From Amycolatopsis sp. CA-230715 (GTDB taxonomy: Bacteria; Actinomycetota; Actinomycetes; Mycobacteriales; Pseudonocardiaceae): a stretch of 64,000 bases of DNA. The stretch is taken from positions 8,431,501 to 8,495,500 of the forward strand of contig NZ_CP059997.1 in NCBI RefSeq assembly GCF_018736145.1, in the 5' to 3' direction. The first letter of the stretch is position 1. Each line of letters starts with the position of its first letter. Below are positions 61,201 to 64,000 of the stretch, piece after piece. Both the position numbers and the translations under genes were made by a program. The notes beneath the pieces are model-generated. The model was not told the origin of the DNA and did no database searches. It saw only the letters and a program-made list of their open reading frames with translations.

Positions 61201-64000
61201 CGAACTGTTCGAGGAGCAGGTCCGCCGTACCCCCGATGCCACCGCGGTGGTGTTCGGGGACGACCAGCTCAGCTACCGCGAACTCGACGCCGAGGCGGAC
61301 CGGCTCGCGGCAAGGCTGCGCGCGCGGCAGATCGGCCCCGAGCGGCTGGTCGCGGTGGCGTTGCCGAGATCGATCGACATGGTCGTCGCCATGCTGGCCG
61401 TGCTGAAAGCGGGTGGCGCGTACCTGCCGATCGACCCGGACTACCCGGCGGACCGGATCGCGTTCATGCTGACCGACGCCGAGCCCTCGCTGCTGATCAC
61501 CACCGGTGCCGCCGGGCCGGTCGTCGCGTCCGGCCCGCCGCGGATCCTGCTGGACGAGCCGGTCGGTGAGGACGTCGCGATGGCCCCGAACGGGCCACGG
61601 GCCGAGGTGGCCAACAGCGCGTACGTCATCTACACCTCCGGTTCCACCGGACGGCCCAAGGGCGTGACGGTCACGCACACCGGGATCGCCGCCTTGGCGG
61701 CGACCCTGCGCCGAGGAGTCGGCGCGGGCGAGGGCGGCAGGGTGCTGCAGTTCGCCTCGATCTCCTTCGACACCGCGGTGTGGGAGATCTGCATGGCGCT
61801 GCTCACCGGCGCGGCGCTGGAGATCGTCCCCGCCTCCCGCAGGCTGGGCGAGGCGCTCGGCGAGTTCCTGACCGAGCGGCGGATCACGCACCTGACCCTG
61901 CCGCCGTCGGCACTGGCGGAACTGCCCGCCACGGGGGTACCCGAGGGAGCCACCATCGTGGTGGCCGGGGAAGCCGCGTCCGCGGAGCTGGTGCGGCAGT
62001 GGGCCGCGCGCGGGCGGATGCTGAACTCCTACGGCCCGACCGAGACCACGGTCGACGTGACACTGTGGACCTGCCGGCCGGACGTCGCCGGTCCCGTCCC
62101 GATCGGACAGCCGGTCGCCGACACCAGGGTCTACGTGCTCGACGGGTTCCTGAACCCGGTGCCCGCCGGGTGCGTCGGCGAGCTGTACGCCGCGGGTACG
62201 GGACTCGCGCGCGGGTACCTGAACCGCCCCTCGTTGACCGCCGAACGGTTCGTCGCGGACCCGTTCGGCCCGGCGGGCGCTCGGCTCTACCGCACCGGCG
62301 ATCTCGCGCGCTGGACCCCCGATGGCGAGCTCGTCTACCTCGGACGCGCCGACGACCAGGTCAAACTGCGCGGGTTCCGGATCGAACCAGGTGAGATCGA
62401 AGCCGTGCTCGCGGAGCACGCCGGAGTCGCCGCCACGACCGTGCTGGTGCACCGGGACGCAGCGGGCACCGAACGGCTCGTCGGCTACGCCGTCCCGGTC
62501 CCGGGGTCCGATGTGGACACCGCGGCGCTGCGCGCGCACCTGACCGCGCGAGTGCCGGACTACCTGGTTCCCGCGGCGATCGTACTGGTGGACGCGATGC
62601 CGCTGACCCCGAACGGGAAGGTGGACCGCAGGGCGCTGCCCGCACCGGTGTTCGGCTCCGCGGTCCCCGGCCGTGCGTCGCGAACGCCGCAGGAAGAAGT
62701 CCTGTGCGGGCTCTTCGCCGAGGTGCTCGGCGTGCCATCGGTGGGTGCTGACGACGGGTTTTTCGAACTGGGCGGGCATTCGCTGCTGGCGACCAGGCTG
62801 ATCAGCCGGATCAGGGCGGCTTTCGGCGTCGAACTGGAGGTGCGCAGCCTCTTCGAGGCCCCGACCGTGGCGGCACTGGCCGAGCGCCTTTCCAGTGCGG
62901 GAGCTGCCCGCCCGCCGCTGCGGCGGTCATCGCGGCCCGCTGTGCCGCCGTTGTCGTTCGCACAACGACGGCTGTGGTTCCTGCACCGGTTGGAAGGACC
63001 GAACCGCACCTACAACATGCCGTTGGCGCTTCGCCTTTCCGGCGAGCTGGACCACGCCGCGTTCGCCGCGGCGCTCGAGGACGTCGTCGGGCGGCACGAA
63101 ACCCTGCGCACCGTGTTTCGTGAAGTGGACGGCGATCCCGCGCAGGTGGTGCTCGATGCCGTCGAGGCGAAGCCGGTGCTGCGCGTCCGCGAATGTGACG
63201 AGGCGGCGTTGCCCACGGCGCTCGACGAAGCCGCGGCCCATCCGTTCGATCTCGCCGCCGAACCGCCGCTGCGCGCCGAACTGCTGGTCCTCGGCCACGA
63301 CGACCACGTGGTGCTGCTGTTGCTGCACCACATCGCCGCCGACGCCTGGTCGATGGCGCCGCTGGCGCGCGATCTCGCGCAGGCGTACGCGGCCAGGCGT
63401 GCGGGCGAACGACCCGCGTGGGCGCCACTTCCGGTGCGGTATCTCGACTACACGCTGTGGCAACGCGAACTGCTCGGCGACGAGGGCGACTCCGGCAGCC
63501 TGTTCGCGCGTCAGGTGCGGTACTGGACCGACGCGCTCGCGGACCTGCCCGAGCAACTCCGGCTGCCCGCCGACCGGCCGCGTCCGGCGGTGGCCTCCTA
63601 CCGGGGCGAGGTGCTGTCCTTCGAGATCGACGCCGGTCTGCACCGGGCGCTCCGCGAGCTCGCGGACGCGGAGAACGCGACCCTGTTCATGGTGCTGCAG
63701 GCCGGGCTCGCGAGCCTGTTCACCCGGCTCGGCGCCGGTACCGACATCCCGATCGGTAGCCCGATCGCCGGTCGGACCGATGAAGCGCTCGACGAGTTGG
63801 TCGGGTTCTTCGTGAACACGCTGGTGCTGCGCACCGACACCTCGGGTGACCCGGACTTCCGGGCACTACTGGCCAGGGTGTCCGACACGGCGCTGGCCGC
63901 CTACGCCAATCAGGACGTGCCCTTCGAGTACCTCGTGGAGGTGCTCAACCCGGTTCGCTCGCTGGCGCATCATCCGCTGTTCCAGGTGATGCTGGCGCTG
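52253..64000 (+). CDS. Nonribosomal peptide synthetase, C-A-T-C-A(NMT)-T-C-A-T-C..., 3' end outside window
   Basis: 3,916 codons are present with no stop. Start ATG 52253. C1 (about 6-430) has HHxxxDS at 139-145 and resembles starter-type C domains that accept an acyl group. A1: FDISVW near 656, pocket read-out D-I-W-E-V-T-A-D-D-K; three acidic residues suggest a basic substrate. T1: Ser1005. C2: HHIAGDG at 1187. A2: FDVAVA near 1718, D-V-A-Q-I-G-A-V-C-K, aromatic-type. Inserted in A2 is an N-methyltransferase (about 1967-2300; 'VLEIGVGNG' at 2029). T2: Ser2461. C3: HHIAGDG at 2641. A3: FDTAVW near 3173, D-T-W-T-V-A-S-V-D-K, possibly aromatic. T3: Ser3510. C4: HHIAADA at 3692, cut by the window end. 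No epimerase or thioesterase seen so far. Pocket codes are my manual alignment to GrsA and are approximate. Confidence 0.95.
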   Translation, partial: MSAERGTRLHLTEAQLGVWFGQQVDPTNPIFNVGGYVEIHGAVAEDLVEAAVRRTVAEADSLRTRFLTEGEEHWQFVLPSVDWTMPRHDFRAEADPWQAAEAWMREALGRAMDPGSAPLFAFALLAVAPDRHLVFQCYHHLVADSYTIGLLSRRIAEAYTALEAGEPVGESPFAPLGELVERDREYRGSPRRAEDRRFWLDRLDGGAEPVGLSGRQVSTARATVRRLASLPPSVAAGLRDLAWRARIAWQCVPIAAQAILLKRSTGEADLVLGLPVTTRAGRAAQRIPGMVANVLPLRVTLRRGITLAELVRHVHERLREALRHQQYRYEDLARDLGLVGGDRQLTGPHVNIMALAGELRFGSFTAAERYLSIGPVDDLSMSVYDNTGDDGLRVEFYGNPDLYDEAEIEAHQRRFTALLGEIAAAGDETPIDRLEVLPASERERLLVEWNRTDRPGGFEGVVERVRTVAARRPDAVAVVDDDGELSYTDLVGRASALSRRLLAGSTPAGLVAVLGTNGPWFVTAVLGVLGAGGAYVPLDHDAPTARNAALLADNGITRLVAGPGHRDLAERVAAAAGHQVELLVIDDTADSPGELVPVRGAEDDLAYVIFTSGSTGRPKGAMVHRRGMVNHLLAKVEDLDLSEVDTLVQNAPLTFDISVWQMLAPLIVGGRVRTVGRDVAADPVGLFARVAREGVSVLEVVPSLLRAAMDAFDARALSMRVPALRWLVVTGEALPPDLCARWFARYPDVPMMNAYGPTECADDVTHAVIDRPDGLGSSRMPIGRAVRNTRLYVLGDELRPVPTGMAGELYVGGIGVGRGYLEDQARTAAVFLPDPFSSVQGARMYRTGDRVAYRSDGQLEFLERRDHQVKIRGHRIELGEVEAALRALPSVADAAAGVDTDPAGQKRLVGYVVGVAEPVRLRAAAAEVLPDHLVPAAFVVLDAIPLTANGKVDRKALPAPDFTTAAAGRAPRTPREEILCGLFAEVLGLPSVGADDEFFALGGHSLLATRLISRVRVVLGVEPSIRTVFENPTPAGLAKALGETSEARPLLRRLARPAEIPLSFAQRRLWFINKLEGPSPTYNIPLAIRLSGTLDRDALRAALQDLVVRHEALRTVFGESSGVPSQRVLPPDEIHIGLSVVDTDEAALDAAIADAARYCFDLAAEPPLHARLLVVDPRQHVLMLVVHHIAGDGWSVAPLTRDLTVAYAARAEGTAPAWAPLPVQYVDYTLWQRELLGAEDDPGSVFTNQLAYWLGALRDLPEQLELPSTRTRPAVVSYRGDVQGFAVEPDLHRALLALARDSGATLFMVLQAAFATLLTRLGAGTDIPVGSPIAGRTDEALDELVGFFVNTLVLRTDTSGNPSFRALLDRVRETDLAAYAHQDMPFERLVEIMNPARSLARQPLFQLMLVLQNAPSGTAEAPGLELSAAPVGAGVAKFDLTLSFTERFDADGGPSGLDGVAEFSTDLFDHTAIRELTGRLTALLTAVTAAPDERIDRLVLLVPGERDRLVSTWNDTAHPVPEDALPVLFRRQAERTPRAVALVAGDTEVSYAELNARANRLAGQLIGHGAGPERIVALAIPRSVEMVVALLAIAKTGAAYLPLDPDYPAERLEYMLADAGPMLVVTTAGAAEKLPRRPVVPRLVVDEAETAAAIASRPDADPRVRIPPAAAAYVIYTSGSTGRPKGVVVPHGGIGNLAATHAAGAGSRVLQLAALSFDVAVAELCMALLSGATLVLPEPGPLAGTALLDTLSQREITHLQVTAAVLATVPEGDLPALEDLIVGGDTPAPEVVARWAGGVRMRNAYGPTETTVCATMSAPLTAGQVPPIGRPLWNTRAYVLDSALQPLPSGAIGELYLAGAGVARGYLDRPALTGERFVADPFGAAGARMYRTGDLARWTAEGELVFAGRADEQVKIRGFRVEPGEIEAVVAEHPGVAQTAVVARQDPTGERGLAAYLVPAPADDRGGAEDEQHVGRWQLIHDSLYDEQGGGEYSGWNSSYDGTPIPLDHMREWRSATVSRVLELEPRRVLEIGVGNGLILDGVAPQCEEYWGTDFSGSAIEALRRRLDDTGLATRVRLDVRSAEDVADLPAGYFDTVVINSVVQYFPGADYLLEVLRKVTGLVAAGGAVFVGDVRNLSLLRCLNTAVQLRRSAPSDDPATVRAQIEQSVVLEEELLVDPRWFDEVARDIGDVGAVDVRLKAGARHNELTRYRYDVVLHIGQQAARSVRAAPSLRWGREIAAFDDLAEHLATRPPMVRVTAVPNARTRHEAAAARLFENGSGLAEVHRRLRAGDERPVGWEPQAFHEFGARHGYRVATTFSGGASDGAFDAVLVDATVTGVLDGTYLPPADEPGDADPRPYTNTPAATREIGGLAASVRAWLRERLPDHLMPTGFVVLEALPLTPSGKLDRRALPAPEFGVSGAGRLPRTPQEEVLCGLFGEVLGIRGVGVDDGFFDLGGHSLLATRLASRIRAVLGVEVPIRTLFDRPTVAALAEIVDGGHGSKAPLVARVRPPKVPLSFAQRRLWFLNQLEGPSPVHNMPLAVRLTGPLDHRSLEAAIGDVVARHESLRTVYPESDGVPCQEVLARFDPGLSFVDVSPAGLDSALAEAARRPFDLTAEPPVRVFLFAAHPGEHVLLIVLHHIAGDGWSMAPLANDVGRAYAARCRGEQPAWEPLRVQYADFALWQHEVLGDEDDPDSVLSRQIRYWRDRLAGLPEELNLPVDRPRPAAASHVAGSVPFELDADLHGALAELARDRQASLFMVLQAALAVLFTRLGAGTDIPLGVPSAGRTDEALDDLVGFFVNTLVLRVDTAGDPSFAELLDRVRDTDLAAFAHQDVPFERLVEALNPTRSLARHPLFQVMLAFQNNADAGLTLPGLETSSELVSVGAVKFDLLINIGERFQRSSSGDVAGGVGGVVEYDTALFDRDTVAGLVTRYVRLLRAIVADPLARLGGIDLLDPAERDRLLLTWNDTAGVGAVRTLPELFEEQVRRTPDATAVVFGDDQLSYRELDAEADRLAARLRARQIGPERLVAVALPRSIDMVVAMLAVLKAGGAYLPIDPDYPADRIAFMLTDAEPSLLITTGAAGPVVASGPPRILLDEPVGEDVAMAPNGPRAEVANSAYVIYTSGSTGRPKGVTVTHTGIAALAATLRRGVGAGEGGRVLQFASISFDTAVWEICMALLTGAALEIVPASRRLGEALGEFLTERRITHLTLPPSALAELPATGVPEGATIVVAGEAASAELVRQWAARGRMLNSYGPTETTVDVTLWTCRPDVAGPVPIGQPVADTRVYVLDGFLNPVPAGCVGELYAAGTGLARGYLNRPSLTAERFVADPFGPAGARLYRTGDLARWTPDGELVYLGRADDQVKLRGFRIEPGEIEAVLAEHAGVAATTVLVHRDAAGTERLVGYAVPVPGSDVDTAALRAHLTARVPDYLVPAAIVLVDAMPLTPNGKVDRRALPAPVFGSAVPGRASRTPQEEVLCGLFAEVLGVPSVGADDGFFELGGHSLLATRLISRIRAAFGVELEVRSLFEAPTVAALAERLSSAGAARPPLRRSSRPAVPPLSFAQRRLWFLHRLEGPNRTYNMPLALRLSGELDHAAFAAALEDVVGRHETLRTVFREVDGDPAQVVLDAVEAKPVLRVRECDEAALPTALDEAAAHPFDLAAEPPLRAELLVLGHDDHVVLLLLHHIAADAWSMAPLARDLAQAYAARRAGERPAWAPLPVRYLDYTLWQRELLGDEGDSGSLFARQVRYWTDALADLPEQLRLPADRPRPAVASYRGEVLSFEIDAGLHRALRELADAENATLFMVLQAGLASLFTRLGAGTDIPIGSPIAGRTDEALDELVGFFVNTLVLRTDTSGDPDFRALLARVSDTALAAYANQDVPFEYLVEVLNPVRSLAHHPLFQVMLAL

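Noticed and set aside
54365..62779. Very long open frames on the minus strand opposite the NRPS (54365-59950 and 60026-62779)
   Set aside because: Their translations are Arg/Gly/Ala-rich without any domain, and the plus strand encodes textbook C, A, T and MT motifs throughout. They are high-GC shadows.
1..64000. tRNA, rRNA or CRISPR elements
   Set aside because: No T-loop-like GGTTCGAATCC sequence in a cloverleaf context and no regularly spaced repeats with spacers were found by eye; a tRNAscan or CRISPR search would settle it.
52253..64000. Epimerisation or thioesterase domain within the NRPS portion
   Set aside because: No E-domain or GxSxG thioesterase motif lies between the T and following C domains; any such domain must lie beyond the window.

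Overview
The window is high-GC actinomycete chromosome. Its gene style (GTG starts, ATGA/GTGA stop-start overlaps) and protein families point to a Pseudonocardiaceae-type organism, probably Amycolatopsis or a relative; the genus is an inference. It is mostly ordinary chromosome for the first ~42 kb and a secondary-metabolite cluster from ~42.8 kb to the right edge, where the cluster is cut off.

Layout. 1-2,100: tail of a GNAT acetyltransferase and a PAS-GGDEF-EAL protein with degenerate catalytic motifs. 2,100-11,000: cytochrome P450, B12-independent methionine synthase metE behind a cobalamin riboswitch, and nrdA-nrdB, whose radical subunit has Phe where the radical Tyr normally sits. 11,000-23,400: a three-gene CoA/hydrolase operon divergent from an eight-gene operon (TIGR03084-like, AtuA-like, two acyl-CoA dehydrogenases, both acyl-CoA carboxylase subunits, SDR, TetR), which looks like branched-chain or isoprenoid acyl-CoA catabolism. 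23,400-25,300: small unknown protein, secreted GH18 chitinase with a DasR-like site, GNAT. 25,300-31,300: a dormancy/hypoxia locus resembling the mycobacterial DosR regulon: Hsp20, DUF1918, universal stress proteins, Acg-type nitroreductase, then a DevS/DosS-like GAF-GAF sensor kinase and DevR/DosR-like regulator with matching palindromes. 31,300-42,250: mixed genes (lipoproteins, tandem TetR, ECF sigma factor with partner, ankyrin protein) and several decayed genes (Imm5-like, enolase superfamily), an excisionase-like gene beside a GGTCTCG repeat array, and a flavoprotein monooxygenase behind a well-formed operator-promoter.

42,800-64,000: a biosynthetic cluster, all on the + strand and largely translationally coupled: flavin-dependent halogenase, CPA2-type antiporter, ornithine-carbamoyltransferase homologue, SDR, ACP, ketosynthase, chain-length-factor-like ketosynthase, two hotdog dehydratases, ketoreductase, MbtH, and an NRPS of at least 3,916 residues reading C-A-T-C-A(N-methyltransferase)-T-C-A-T-C before the window ends. 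The simplest reading is that a highly reducing type II PKS makes a polyene-type acyl chain, which the starter condensation domain loads onto a peptide containing an N-methylated (probably aromatic) residue. The halogenase and carbamoyltransferase would then decorate the amino acids or the product. I do not recognise this combination as a characterised cluster. The product is unknown and the cluster's end lies outside the window.
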